Assembly (NCBI RefSeq): GCF_025566985.1
Contig: NZ_JAOQJD010000016.1
Coordinates: 1-48,070, forward strand
Length of the DNA: 48,070 bases
From: Aedoeadaptatus acetigenes
Lineage (GTDB): Bacteria > Bacillota > Clostridia > Tissierellales > Peptoniphilaceae
Direction: 5' to 3'
The notes beneath the pieces were generated by a model that had not been told where the DNA came from, ran no database searches, and saw only the letters and a program-made list of their open reading frames with translations. The position numbers and the translations under genes were made by a program. Each line of letters begins with the position of its first letter. Position 1 is the stretch's first letter. Positions 9,562-17,699 of the stretch are shown here, piece after piece.

Positions 9562-10099
9562 CGCGCAAGACGTATATTTCTTTATTCAGATCCACGAGGC
9601 GCATTTGCGTTTCGTAGTTCTTTTCTTCCAATTCGCGAATCTTTTCATCCCGTGCCTTTAATTGCGCTTCGGCGGCTGCTTTTTCTTCCGATAAGGCCGC
9701 CTTTTCCCGCTCGAGCTTCTTCTTTTCGTCGTCGGATTCCTTGAAGCGGGCGTCCAGCTCTTGGATCTTCTTATCTTTTGCCTCCAGGGTCTTAGAATTT
9801 TCTTTCAGACGTTTATTCAGCGCGTCGATTTCTTCAAGCTTCTCCTTCACGCCTTGGGAATCTCCCGCCAAGGCGTCGGCCGCTTCTTGGGCCCGGGCCT
9901 GCTTGTTCTTTTCATCCAACGCATTTAAGAGACTTAAAATATATACCTGTACGTCATTTAAGCGGTAGTTGTGGCTTTCCACTTCTTGGATGCGCTCGTT
10001 GGCCTCATCCGCCAAAGCCTTGACGTACGTTTCGTCGTCTTCGCCGATAACGTGAAAGGTCATGCCTGCAATTTCAACCTGTACGCGCGTCGTTGTCAT
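9542..10099 (-). CDS. zapA: Cell division protein ZapA with long coiled-coil tail
   Basis: The 185-residue protein begins with a ZapA domain (about 4-75: RVQVEIAGMTFHVIGEDDETYV, then a helix with ANERIQEVE), which bundles FtsZ filaments at the division site. Residues ~80-175 are a highly charged continuous coiled coil, making the protein about twice the length of a minimal ZapA. AGAGGTG precedes the ATG at 10099; a longer frame to 10180 would run into pheT and is not supported. It lies 10 nt after pheT in the pheS-led operon. The pheT-zapA-U32-mutS2 order resembles other Firmicutes. Confidence 0.9.
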   Translation of the reverse strand: MTTTRVQVEIAGMTFHVIGEDDETYVKALADEANERIQEVESHNYRLNDVQVYILSLLNALDEKNKQARAQEAADALAGDSQGVKEKLEEIDALNKRLKENSKTLEAKDKKIQELDARFKESDDEKKKLEREKAALSEEKAAAEAQLKARDEKIRELEEKNYETQMRLVDLNKEIYVLRGDHEQE

Positions 10100-10109
10100 C
10101 TTACACCTC

Positions 10110-12506
10110 TTATTCAGATCGTAATTTGGCGTTAAACTGTCCTTCGATTCCTTCGATGATTCCATCGATAATGTGTGCAATTTCCGATTCTTTTAAGGTC
10201 CGATCGGCGTGGCGGAAGGCCAACTTCAGCGCAATGCTCTTCTTGCCTTCTTCGATGCCCTTGCCGAAGTAGACGTCAAAGACGGCCACGGATTCCAAAA
10301 GTTCGCCGCCTTCTTTTTCCACATAGTCAAGAAGATCTTGTGCCGCAAGCTTCTTGTCGACAATAAAGGCCAAATCCCGTTCGATGGAGGGGAAGCGGGC
10401 GATGGGCTTGTAGATAATGATGTCCTTGGCCTTTTCCACGATCTTCGAGAAATCCAATTCGGCCATGTAAACGGGCTGTTTCATGCCTAAGTTCGCTTGG
10501 GCCTTCGGATGAATGCAGCCGAAACGACCGATGCATTCGTCTTCGATGTAAACTTCCGCTTGACGTCCCTTGTGGAACAGGGGGAAGTCCTGTACCTGAA
10601 CGAAGCGCACCCCGTCGATGCCGAGGCGCTTCAAGACCGTGGCCACGGTTTTCTTCAGATAGTAGAAATCTTCTTCGCCGTAAAAACCGATGGCGAGCTT
10701 CATGTATTCCTCGGGCAAGCCGTCGGCGTCTTTATCCACGGAGAACACATTACCGAATTCAAAGCCGTAGGCCGAGGGATTTTTGTAGCTCATGTTCTTT
10801 ACGAAAATATCCAACATATTGGGAAGAAGGGTGGTCCGCATAATGGAGTATTCTTCGCCGAGGGGATTTGATATTTTTACGGCTTCTCTCAAGGGGTCGT
10901 CCGCCGCCAGTTGAATCCGGTCGAAAGCCGAGGGGCCCATGAAGGAGTAGGTCATAAATTCGTCGAAGCCTGCGGCGAGAAGCACGTCTTCCGCGCGCTT
11001 TTGTACCCGGCGGAACAGGCTCTTACCCCCGCGAGTCAATGTGCCCTTTAAGGGTTGGGGCGTAATGTTGCCGAAGCCGTAAATCCGGCCCACTTCTTCG
11101 GCCAAATCTTCCCAAATGTGCAAATCGCCTCTGAAGGTGGGAATCGTGGCGTGAAGCATATCGCCGTCCAGGGTCGTGGGGATCAGGAGGGATTCCAAGA
11201 TCTTCACCATGCCTTCGCCGGAAATTTCCGTGCCTAAAAGGGCGTTGATGCGGCTCACTTTTGCATCCACCGTCCAGGGCGTGACTTCTTTCGGGTAATG
11301 ATCGAAGCAGCCCTTGGCCACTTTTGCCGCACCGATTTCAACGGCCAGTTCGCAGACGCGGTCCACGGCTTCTTTCGCCATATTGGGATCCAGGCCTTTT
11401 TCGAAGCGGCTGGAGGCTTCCGAGCGAAGGGCTTGGCGCTTCGATGTCTTGCGAATGTGATCGGCATCGAAATTGGCGCCTTCCAAGATGACCGTGGCGG
11501 TCGTTTCGCTGACGCCGGAAATATCGCCGCCCATGACGCCTGCAAGACCGATAATGCCTTCCTTGTCGGCGATGACGATGTCGTCTTCACACAAGATGTG
11601 TTCGTTGCCGTCCAGGGTGTGCATTTTTTCTTTGTCCTTCGCCATGCGCACTTGGATTTCCTTGCCCTTTAAGTGCTCCAGGTCGTAGGCGTGGAGAGGT
11701 TGGCCGTATTCCAACATGACGTAGTTGGTCAGGTCGACGATGTTGTTAATGGGGCGCACACCGGCGGCCATTAAGTCGTTTTGCATCCAAAGGGGCGAGG
11801 GCTTTACTTCCACGTCCGTGAGCATGCGGAGGTAGAAACGCGGCGCGTTTTCCGTTTCCACATTAAGGCCGTTAAAGGCATCTTTCATCGCCACGTCGCT
11901 GTTTTCCGTGACGGTAACGGCATTTTCCTTCAACGCGCTGTTCGTGGAGGCCGCCGTTTCCACCGCCATGCCGCGTACGCTTAAGCAGTCCGGGCGATTC
12001 GGCGTGATTTCGAGCTCGATGACTTCCTTGTCCAGTTCCAGAATCTTCACATAGTCGCTTCCGAGGGGCACGTCGTCGGGCAGAATATGGATCCCGTCGC
12101 GGGCATCTTTCGGAATGACGGAGGTATCCATTCCCACTTCTTCCAAAGAGCACATCATGCCTTCGCTGGGCAGGCCGCGCATTTTCGTTTCTTTAATTTT
12201 CATGCCGCCGACAAGCTTTGCGCCGTCCAGCGCTACGGGAACGACAGCGCCTTCAAAGACGTTTTTCGCCGCCGTTAAGATTTGTTTTTCTTCGCCGCCC
12301 ACGTCGATTTGGCAGACGACCAATTTGTCTGCATTGGGGTGGGGTTCGATTTTTAAAATCTTTCCTACGACGACGCCTTCGAGGCCTTTGCTGCGGTCGA
12401 TAATGGATTCCACGTGATTGCCCGTGGCGGTAATTTCATCGCACATGGTCCGCGTGTCGGCGGGGAGTTCTACGTATTTTTCAAGCCAAGATTTGGGTAA
12501 TAACAT
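10110..12506 (-). CDS. pheT: Phenylalanine--tRNA ligase beta subunit
   Basis: The 798-residue beta subunit of the alpha2-beta2 enzyme shows the N-terminal tRNA-binding/EMAP-like domain (GVVVGKILKIEPHPNADKL), B3/B4 editing region, B5 domain, the catalytic-like core and a C-terminal FDX-ACB anticodon domain (ARFPSIERDLAFIVD ... LKLAFRHADRTLKESEI). Length is standard. The GGAGGTACTGAAGG site precedes the ATG, 13 nt after pheS. Confidence 0.98.
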   Translation of the reverse strand: MLLPKSWLEKYVELPADTRTMCDEITATGNHVESIIDRSKGLEGVVVGKILKIEPHPNADKLVVCQIDVGGEEKQILTAAKNVFEGAVVPVALDGAKLVGGMKIKETKMRGLPSEGMMCSLEEVGMDTSVIPKDARDGIHILPDDVPLGSDYVKILELDKEVIELEITPNRPDCLSVRGMAVETAASTNSALKENAVTVTENSDVAMKDAFNGLNVETENAPRFYLRMLTDVEVKPSPLWMQNDLMAAGVRPINNIVDLTNYVMLEYGQPLHAYDLEHLKGKEIQVRMAKDKEKMHTLDGNEHILCEDDIVIADKEGIIGLAGVMGGDISGVSETTATVILEGANFDADHIRKTSKRQALRSEASSRFEKGLDPNMAKEAVDRVCELAVEIGAAKVAKGCFDHYPKEVTPWTVDAKVSRINALLGTEISGEGMVKILESLLIPTTLDGDMLHATIPTFRGDLHIWEDLAEEVGRIYGFGNITPQPLKGTLTRGGKSLFRRVQKRAEDVLLAAGFDEFMTYSFMGPSAFDRIQLAADDPLREAVKISNPLGEEYSIMRTTLLPNMLDIFVKNMSYKNPSAYGFEFGNVFSVDKDADGLPEEYMKLAIGFYGEEDFYYLKKTVATVLKRLGIDGVRFVQVQDFPLFHKGRQAEVYIEDECIGRFGCIHPKAQANLGMKQPVYMAELDFSKIVEKAKDIIIYKPIARFPSIERDLAFIVDKKLAAQDLLDYVEKEGGELLESVAVFDVYFGKGIEEGKKSIALKLAFRHADRTLKESEIAHIIDGIIEGIEGQFNAKLRSE

Positions 12507-12519
12507 CCTTCAGTACCTC

Positions 12520-13542
12520 CTAGAATTGAGACAAGAAACGGTCGTCGTTTTCAAACATGAGGCGAATGTCCGTAATGCCGTATTTAACCATGGCAATTCG
12601 GTCGATGCCCATGCCGAAGGCAAAACCGCTGTAAACATCGGGGTCGATGCCGCAGTTTCTGAGGACATTGGGGTGAACGACGCCGGCGCCCAACAATTCC
12701 ATGCTCCAGCCCGTGTGGTTGCAGGCGGGGCAGCCTTCCCCGTGGCAGACGAGGCAGGTGACGTCAACTTCCGTGGAAGGTTCCGTAAATGGGAAGTTGT
12801 GGGGGCGGTATCTGATTTGCATGTCGTCGCCGAACATTTCTTTGACGAAGACATTTAATGTGTCGATTAAATTGGCCAGGCTCACGCCTTTGTCTACGAC
12901 CAGGCCTTCAAATTGATGGAACATGGGCGAGTGGGTGTCGTCCACGTCGTCGAAACGGAAGACGCGACCGCTGCTCACAATGCGAAGGGGCGCGCCGTAT
13001 TCTTTCATGGCGCGAATTTGCATCGGCGAGGTGTGGGTACGAAGCAGGGTTTTGTCGTCGATGTAGAAGGTGTCGCTCTTGTCGCGGGAGGGATGGTTTT
13101 TCGGGGAATTTAAGGCGTCGAAATTGTTTGCGACGCTTTCGATTTCCGGACCGTCCACGACGGTGAAGCCCATTTCCACGAAAAGATCTTCCAATTCTTC
13201 TTTCGTCTTTAAAAGGGGATGGCGATGACCGACGCGGAGCTTCCCTGCATCTAAGGTGACGTCCAGGTATTCGTCTTCCATTTGCGCTTCGTAGACGCTT
13301 TCTTTCAGGTTGACGATTTTTTCTTCAAGCTTTCCCTGAACTTTTTCCCGCACTTCGTTGGCAAAACTGCCGACGATGGGGCGTTCTTCCTTAGACAACT
13401 TACCTAAGCCCTTTAAAATTTGAGTTAATTCACCTTTCTTACCGAGGTATTGCAGGCGAATTTTTTCCAAATCATCCATGGTTTTGGCGCCGTCAATGGC
13501 GGACAGTGCGCCGGATTCCAATTTTTCAAGTAACTCTTTCAT
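12520..13542 (-). CDS. pheS: Phenylalanine--tRNA ligase alpha subunit
   Basis: The 340-residue catalytic subunit makes Phe-tRNA-Phe. It has the N-terminal coiled-coil tRNA-binding arm (1-90), the class II motif 2 region (FRFDDVDDTHSPMFHQFEG) and motif 3 near the C terminus (GFAFGMGIDRIAMVKYGI). The CLVCHGEGCPACNHTGW insertion is normal for many PheS. GGGAG lies upstream of ATG. It is the first gene of an operon continuing through pheT, zapA, the U32 gene, mutS2 and argS. The leader is short and has no T-box, unlike valS in this window. Confidence 0.98.
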   Translation of the reverse strand: MKELLEKLESGALSAIDGAKTMDDLEKIRLQYLGKKGELTQILKGLGKLSKEERPIVGSFANEVREKVQGKLEEKIVNLKESVYEAQMEDEYLDVTLDAGKLRVGHRHPLLKTKEELEDLFVEMGFTVVDGPEIESVANNFDALNSPKNHPSRDKSDTFYIDDKTLLRTHTSPMQIRAMKEYGAPLRIVSSGRVFRFDDVDDTHSPMFHQFEGLVVDKGVSLANLIDTLNVFVKEMFGDDMQIRYRPHNFPFTEPSTEVDVTCLVCHGEGCPACNHTGWSMELLGAGVVHPNVLRNCGIDPDVYSGFAFGMGIDRIAMVKYGITDIRLMFENDDRFLSQF

Positions 13543-13580
13543 AAGTACTCCCTTCGGTTTGTGCTCTGATCTAATGGTTC

Positions 13581-13589
13581 ATTATACCA
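13581..13589 (-). promoter_or_regulatory. Extended -10 promoter for the pheS operon
   Basis: The minus strand has TGG followed by TATAAT about 40 nt before the pheS ATG, an extended -10 element. The -35 position (CCTATC) is poor. The transcript leader would be about 30 nt. Confidence 0.65.
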
Positions 13590-13645
13590 TAGAATAAGGC
13601 GCGGATAGGGCATCGGCGCCAATTTCTCTTGTCAAAAAATCCGCC

Positions 13646-13674
13646 TTGCTTATATTTAAAGTCTATGTTATACT
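13646..13674 (+). promoter_or_regulatory. Promoter for tRNA-Cys
   Basis: TTGCTT, 17 nt, TATACT, placed 18 nt before the tRNA. It is divergent from the pheS promoter. Confidence 0.75.
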
Positions 13675-13692
13675 GACATAGTCAATAGGTAA

Positions 13693-13766
13693 GGCGACAT
13701 AGCCAAGTGGTAAGGCGCGGGTCTGCAACACCCTTATCCCCGGTTCAAGTCCGGGTGTCGCCTCCA
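13693..13766 (+). tRNA. tRNA-Cys (GCA)
   Basis: The acceptor stem GGCGACA pairs with TGTCGCC and CCA is encoded. The anticodon loop CTGCAAC gives GCA, and the T arm contains GGTTCAAGTCC. Length is 74 nt. A strong terminator follows immediately. Confidence 0.97.
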
Positions 13767-13767
13767 A

Positions 13768-13796
13768 ACCGTCGAGAAATCTCGGCGGTTTTTTTG
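13768..13796 (+). terminator. Terminator after tRNA-Cys
   Basis: ACCGTCGAG, AAAT loop, CTCGGCGGT, then a run of seven T. It is a classic intrinsic terminator. Confidence 0.92.
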
Positions 13797-13840
13797 TGTT
13801 CTTTTTTACTTCTTTTGGCGCCTCGCTTTCATTCATACAT

Positions 13841-13868
13841 AAAAAACAGCACCTGCCGAAACAGGTGC
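13841..13868 (-). terminator. Terminator after the 87-residue membrane protein gene
   Basis: The minus strand reads GCACCTG, TTTCGG loop, CAGGTGC, then TG and six T. It lies about 30 nt past the stop of the small gene. Confidence 0.9.
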
Positions 13869-13898
13869 GCAAGCAAAAATGAAATCTGAGTTTTAAAG

Positions 13899-14162
13899 CT
13901 ATTTGTCCTTCACATTCATTCCGACGAGCATGCCCAACAACATGCCGACGGAGATTCCTATGGCCAGGTTTTCCGCGCCCAAGGCGATTCCCACCGCCGT
14001 GCCGAAGCACATGCCGATGGCCATGCCCTCGGCCATATGATCCTCGGCTCTCTCCTCTTCACTCCTATCGTCTGCATCCTGCATCTTTTTTGCCCGATGA
14101 ATGGCATAAATGGCCAGCACACCGAATAATATAAGCGGCAAAAGGATTCTGATGATTTTCAT
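13899..14162 (-). CDS. Small glycine-zipper membrane protein
   Basis: This 87-residue protein is of unknown function. Residues ~4-23 form a transmembrane helix, followed by a charged stretch rich in Asp/Glu/Arg (29-43) and a Gly/Ala/Met-rich hydrophobic segment (about 44-82) with GxxxG-type spacing such as GMAIGMCFGTAVGIALG. That pattern is typical of glycine-zipper membrane helices. A good GAGGAGG ribosome site precedes ATG and a strong terminator follows, which supports a real gene. It sits just after a tRNA terminator; I see no clear promoter of its own. Confidence 0.72.
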   Translation of the reverse strand: MKIIRILLPLILFGVLAIYAIHRAKKMQDADDRSEEERAEDHMAEGMAIGMCFGTAVGIALGAENLAIGISVGMLLGMLVGMNVKDK

Positions 14163-14194
14163 TGAACGGCCTCCTCATCATGTATTTGAGCAAG

Positions 14195-14218
14195 AAAAAA
14201 GCCCGGTATAAACCGAGC
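14195..14218 (-). terminator. Terminator after tRNA-Gly
   Basis: The minus strand reads GCTCGGT, TTAT loop, ACCGGGC, then six T, starting 2 nt after the tRNA CCA end. Confidence 0.9.
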
Positions 14219-14219
14219 T

Positions 14220-14294
14220 TGGAGCGGAAGACGAGATTCGAACTCGCGACCCTCGCCTTGGCAAGGCGATGCTCTACCACTGAGCCACTTCCGC
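14220..14294 (-). tRNA. tRNA-Gly (GCC)
   Basis: On the minus strand, GCGGAAG pairs with CTTCCGC, the anticodon loop CTTGCCAAG gives GCC, the T arm has GAGTTCGAATCTC, and CCA is encoded. It is 75 nt long and 3 nt downstream of tRNA-Phe, with which it is co-transcribed. Confidence 0.97.
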
Positions 14295-14297
14295 AAG

Positions 14298-14373
14298 TGG
14301 TGCCCAGAGCCGGAATCGAACCAGCGACACGCAGATTTTCAGTCTGCTGCTCTACCGACTGAGCTATCTGGGC
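14298..14373 (-). tRNA. tRNA-Phe (GAA)
   Basis: On the minus strand, GCCCAGA pairs with TCTGGGC, the anticodon loop ACTGAAAAT gives GAA, the T arm has GGTTCGATTCC, and CCA is encoded. It is 76 nt long. It lies about 0.75 kb upstream of pheST, whose product charges it. Confidence 0.97.
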
Positions 14374-14399
14374 AAGGTCGTCAGCGACAACCTTTTTCT

Positions 14400-14428
14400 A
14401 TCTTACAGAAACTTTACGGATCTGTCAA
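14400..14428 (-). promoter_or_regulatory. Promoter for the tRNA-Phe/tRNA-Gly unit
   Basis: The minus strand reads TTGACA (14423-14428), 17 nt, TAAGAT (14400-14405), about 27 nt before tRNA-Phe. Confidence 0.8.
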
Positions 14429-14457
14429 GAAATTTTTAAACGGGCCGAAGAAATTAT

Positions 14458-15351
14458 TTACTCTTCCACCTCGTGGGCCGAGAGCATGGCCTCAAGTTCC
14501 GCTTCGTCGAATTGATAGCGGCGATTGCAGAAATGGCAGGTGGCTTCGCAGCCCTTGTCTTCGTCGATCATTTCGCGAATCTCGAAGTCGGGCAATGCGG
14601 CGATGGAATCCGCCACTTTCTCCTTGGAACATTCGCAGACATAGGCGATGGGTGCCTCGCTTAAGATCTTCAATTCGTAACCGGGCAAGAGGGCGTGCAA
14701 GAGCCCCTCTGTGTCAAGGCCCTGAGCCAAAAGTTCCGTCACGGACTTCACGCCCTTTAATGTCTTTTCCAGGCGGTCGATGTCGTCGTTGTCGGCACCG
14801 GGCATGATTTCAATAATGAAACCGCCGGCGTGTTTCACGCTTAGATCCGTGTCCACGGCGACGCCTAAACCGACGGCGGAAGGAATCTGCTCGGATTGGT
14901 ACAGGTATTGGGCCACGTCTTCGCCGATTTCGCCGCTCACGAGAGCGACTTTTCCCGTGTAAGGTTCCCGCATGCCCAAGTCCATGGTGACGGTCAAGGT
15001 GCCGGGAAGGCCCACGACGGCGCCGACATCCAGCTTGCCATCGGTCTCGCGACTGGGAAGGTCCGCTTGGGGATGATCCACATAGCCTTTAATGTGGCCG
15101 TTGTTTCTGCCGGTGACCACGATTCTTCCGAGAGGCCCGGATCCGTCCACGATCATGGTCATGGATTCCTCTTTGCCCTTTAATTTATTTCGAAGCAAAA
15201 GCCCTGCAATTAAACTTCGTCCCAAGGCCGCCGTAGCCGTGGCCGAGGTTTGATGGGTGATGCGGGCGGTTTCCACCAAGGCCGTGGCCGTGGCCACGCT
15301 CACTTTGATGGTGCCCTTTTCATTCATTGCGCGAATACATGTATCGGTCAT
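14458..15351 (-). CDS. hslO: Redox-regulated chaperone Hsp33
   Basis: The 297-residue protein matches Hsp33, a holdase activated by oxidation that protects unfolding proteins in the cytosol. The C-terminal zinc centre is complete: Cys239 and Cys241 (CEC) with Cys272 and Cys275 (CHFC). The N-terminal domain shows the usual GSGPLGRIVV and GSGxx-type segments. AGGAG lies 4 nt before ATG, and the gene follows the methyltransferase by 9 nt, so it is the last gene of the hpt-led group. An extra Cys268 lies just before the second zinc pair. Confidence 0.96.
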   Translation of the reverse strand: MTDTCIRAMNEKGTIKVSVATATALVETARITHQTSATATAALGRSLIAGLLLRNKLKGKEESMTMIVDGSGPLGRIVVTGRNNGHIKGYVDHPQADLPSRETDGKLDVGAVVGLPGTLTVTMDLGMREPYTGKVALVSGEIGEDVAQYLYQSEQIPSAVGLGVAVDTDLSVKHAGGFIIEIMPGADNDDIDRLEKTLKGVKSVTELLAQGLDTEGLLHALLPGYELKILSEAPIAYVCECSKEKVADSIAALPDFEIREMIDEDKGCEATCHFCNRRYQFDEAELEAMLSAHEVEE

Positions 15352-15360
15352 AAAACTCCT

Positions 15361-16089
15361 TTACTCGTCGATGCCCGCGACAAAACTGATCCGCTTCGAT
15401 TGCGGCGTCGCGGGAGAAAAACTATAGCCGTCGTAGGCGGCGAGCGCCTTCAAGCCCGCTTCCCTTAAGCATTTTTCCACGGTCTTTTCATTGTATACAT
15501 ACTCTTCGTGGATTTCGTCGAAGCGCTCGTAGGAGCCGTCTTCTTCTTCCAAAAAGGCGGTGATGACGTAGCGATTCACGGCGCCGTCGAAGTGATTTTC
15601 CCACGTTAAAAAATAGCCCTCTTCGTCGCGAATTTCTTTTAAGTCGCCGTATTCCCGAAAACGGGCGGCGGTATTTAAGTCGAAGAGAAAGCGGCCGCCC
15701 GTTTTTAAATGGGCCCGAACCTGTTTAAAGCACGCCAAGAGATCCGCCTCATCGGGCAGGTAATTGAGCCCGTCGCAGAGGCAGAGGATCAAGTCGAAGG
15801 ATTTGCCGAAGGAAAAATTCCGCAGATCCATTTTTGTCCACTTGGCCCGGGGATTTTTGTAGAGGCGCCGGTAGGCCTGCATCAACATTTCTTCGGAACG
15901 ATCGAAGCCTACCACCGTGCCCATGGCCGTGAGTTTTTCCGTGAGCTTTCCCGTACCCATGGCCATTTCGAGAATGTCGAGCCGATCCCTTTCGCCGGCG
16001 ACTTGTTTCACCCAGCGAAAGGCCTCGTCGTAGTCGTAATTGGCCATAACGGCGTCGTAGATCAGGCTAAAGGCTTCGTATTCACTCAC
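15361..16089 (-). CDS. Class I SAM-dependent methyltransferase
   Basis: The 242-residue protein has a Rossmann methyltransferase fold: motif I ILEMAMGTGKLTEKL, the acidic motif II VVGFDRSEEML, and motif IV region FDLILCLCDGLNYL. Overall it resembles small-molecule methyltransferases of the Methyltransf_25 type. The substrate cannot be told. Its start is GTG, overlapping the sirtuin stop by 8 nt, with GGAG about 10 nt upstream, so translation is coupled to the sirtuin gene. Confidence 0.87.
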   Translation of the reverse strand: MSEYEAFSLIYDAVMANYDYDEAFRWVKQVAGERDRLDILEMAMGTGKLTEKLTAMGTVVGFDRSEEMLMQAYRRLYKNPRAKWTKMDLRNFSFGKSFDLILCLCDGLNYLPDEADLLACFKQVRAHLKTGGRFLFDLNTAARFREYGDLKEIRDEEGYFLTWENHFDGAVNRYVITAFLEEEDGSYERFDEIHEEYVYNEKTVEKCLREAGLKALAAYDGYSFSPATPQSKRISFVAGIDE

Positions 16090-16813
16090 TGAGTCGCTTC
16101 TCCACTTCCGTTAAAATGGGCGAGGCTTCCCCGTCGAAAATCACCTCGGCATTGTGGTCGTAGGGCGTGGTGCCCTTGTTGATGATAATTAAATGCTCCA
16201 CCATTCGCGGAAGATAAGCCACGGGCATGACTTTCAGGGAGCTACCCACGACGATCATGGTGTCGGCTTTTTCCGTGGCGCGCACGGCGTCATCAAAAGC
16301 TTGAGGCATGGCGTCGCCGAAAAGAACCACATTGGTTCGCATCACGCCGCCGCATTTCGGGCATTTCGGAGGAATTTCCCCTGACTGCACGCGCTCGTCG
16401 AAGGCCTTGAAATCTTCCCGGTAGTTGCAGCGCTCACAACGGGCCGTGGAGGCGTCGCCGTGCACCTGAAGCACCTGCTTCGCGCCGGCCGCCTGATGCA
16501 GATCGTCGATGTTTTGCGTAATGATTTCGTGAATAATGCACTTCTCCTGCATTTTGGCCAAAGCTACGTGGCCCGGATTGGGCTCTTTGCCTTCCAGATC
16601 CTTTAAAATCGTGTAGCCTTCTTTGTAAAAGCGCTGAGGATTGCTTTCCAACACGCCGACGGACAGGGCGTCTTCCGGAATAAAATTCGTGTAGTAGCCC
16701 CTATCGCTTCTGAAATCGGGAATCCCTGATTCCGTGGAGATGCCGGCACCGGTTAAACAGACGGCATACTTCGCATTTTTTAGAATTTCTGTCGCTCTTG
16801 CTAATTTATCCAT
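16082..16813 (-). CDS. NAD-dependent protein deacylase (sirtuin)
   Basis: The 243-residue sirtuin removes acyl groups from lysines, consuming NAD. It has the NAD motif GAGIST (22-27) with SGIPDFRS, the TQNIDDLHQAAG motif, the catalytic His in QVHGDAS, and a zinc site formed by CERC and CPKC. AGGAGG is best spaced for the ATG at 16813; an ATG one codon earlier is possible. The ribosome site overlaps the stop of the upstream CPBP gene. The missing Ala-Tyr-Arg features of Sir5 enzymes were not checked, so acyl specificity is open. Confidence 0.95.
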   Translation of the reverse strand: MDKLARATEILKNAKYAVCLTGAGISTESGIPDFRSDRGYYTNFIPEDALSVGVLESNPQRFYKEGYTILKDLEGKEPNPGHVALAKMQEKCIIHEIITQNIDDLHQAAGAKQVLQVHGDASTARCERCNYREDFKAFDERVQSGEIPPKCPKCGGVMRTNVVLFGDAMPQAFDDAVRATEKADTMIVVGSSLKVMPVAYLPRMVEHLIIINKGTTPYDHNAEVIFDGEASPILTEVEKRLSE

Positions 16814-16823
16814 CATCGACCTC

Positions 16824-17699
16824 CTATACAAGTAATTGAATCATATAAACAGCTGCGAGCATGGCAATCGGAATCCACTCCTTGCGCCGCACCGCCTTTT
16901 TGCCGCGAGGTAAAGGCCTTTTTATGGAGGCGCGCAAAATCAAAGCCACGCCCACGGCGCCGGCCACGAGGAGCATCACCGTGGTGGCATTTTTTATGCC
17001 GCCCAGGCGAAGCACGAGCCCCGCCTTTGAAAAGGACGCGATCCACCGTTCGTTAAAGAAGTGGATAAACAGAATGGATGACAAATTATAAAGAAAATGG
17101 GAAAAAATACAGGCCTTTAAACCACCGTAGAGGTAAATATAGCCCAGAACCAATCCGAAGAGAAAGGGAGCCAAGCTGTTTTGCAATTCGAAATGAAAAA
17201 TGGCGAAAAGTGCCGCCGACAAAACCACGGCGCCCCTGGGGCTTCGGCGGGAAAACTGTTCGCACAAGACGCCGCGGAAAAAGAATTCCTCCATAATCGC
17301 CGGCGCCAGGGCCATGGTAAGGATTTGTTTAAAAAGGCCCACGTCGCCCCTGAGCAGGTCCAGATTTTGATTTTCCAAAAGATAAATGCGGCTCAAGGCA
17401 TCGAGAAAAATGCCGTTGATCACGAGGATGATGGGAAAGACGGCCACGGTCAAGAGCGCCGCCTCGCCAAGGGCCATGCCTCCGTGCTTTTTCCCGCCGT
17501 AGCGGCTCCTGAAATAAATCGCCGGGAGAAAAATCGCCACCGCCTCCGTGAGCACGATGCCGAAAAAAGGATCTCTCTTTGAAAACAGCGGCCCTAAGAG
17601 CAAAAACAAAATCGCCGCCGGGACGCACCAATAGAGCAGGCCAATGAAATTAATCTTCGTAGGTGTAGATGTAGAGTTTATTTCTGTAATACGGCCCAT
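16824..17699 (-). CDS. CPBP family intramembrane metalloprotease
   Basis: The 291-residue multi-pass membrane protein carries the CPBP (Abi/Rce1-like) motifs: EEFFFR (Glu137, Glu138, Arg142), His169 in FAIFHFE, and His201 in FSHFLYN. These residues bind zinc within the membrane. Members process prenylated proteins in eukaryotes and act in bacteriocin immunity or unknown proteolysis in bacteria; the substrate here is unknown. There are about seven or eight hydrophobic segments. The start at 17699 overlaps hpt by 50 bp and has no good ribosome site, yet no better in-frame ATG exists before the first membrane helix, so the start is uncertain. Confidence 0.88.
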   Translation of the reverse strand: MGRITEINSTSTPTKINFIGLLYWCVPAAILFLLLGPLFSKRDPFFGIVLTEAVAIFLPAIYFRSRYGGKKHGGMALGEAALLTVAVFPIILVINGIFLDALSRIYLLENQNLDLLRGDVGLFKQILTMALAPAIMEEFFFRGVLCEQFSRRSPRGAVVLSAALFAIFHFELQNSLAPFLFGLVLGYIYLYGGLKACIFSHFLYNLSSILFIHFFNERWIASFSKAGLVLRLGGIKNATTVMLLVAGAVGVALILRASIKRPLPRGKKAVRRKEWIPIAMLAAVYMIQLLV

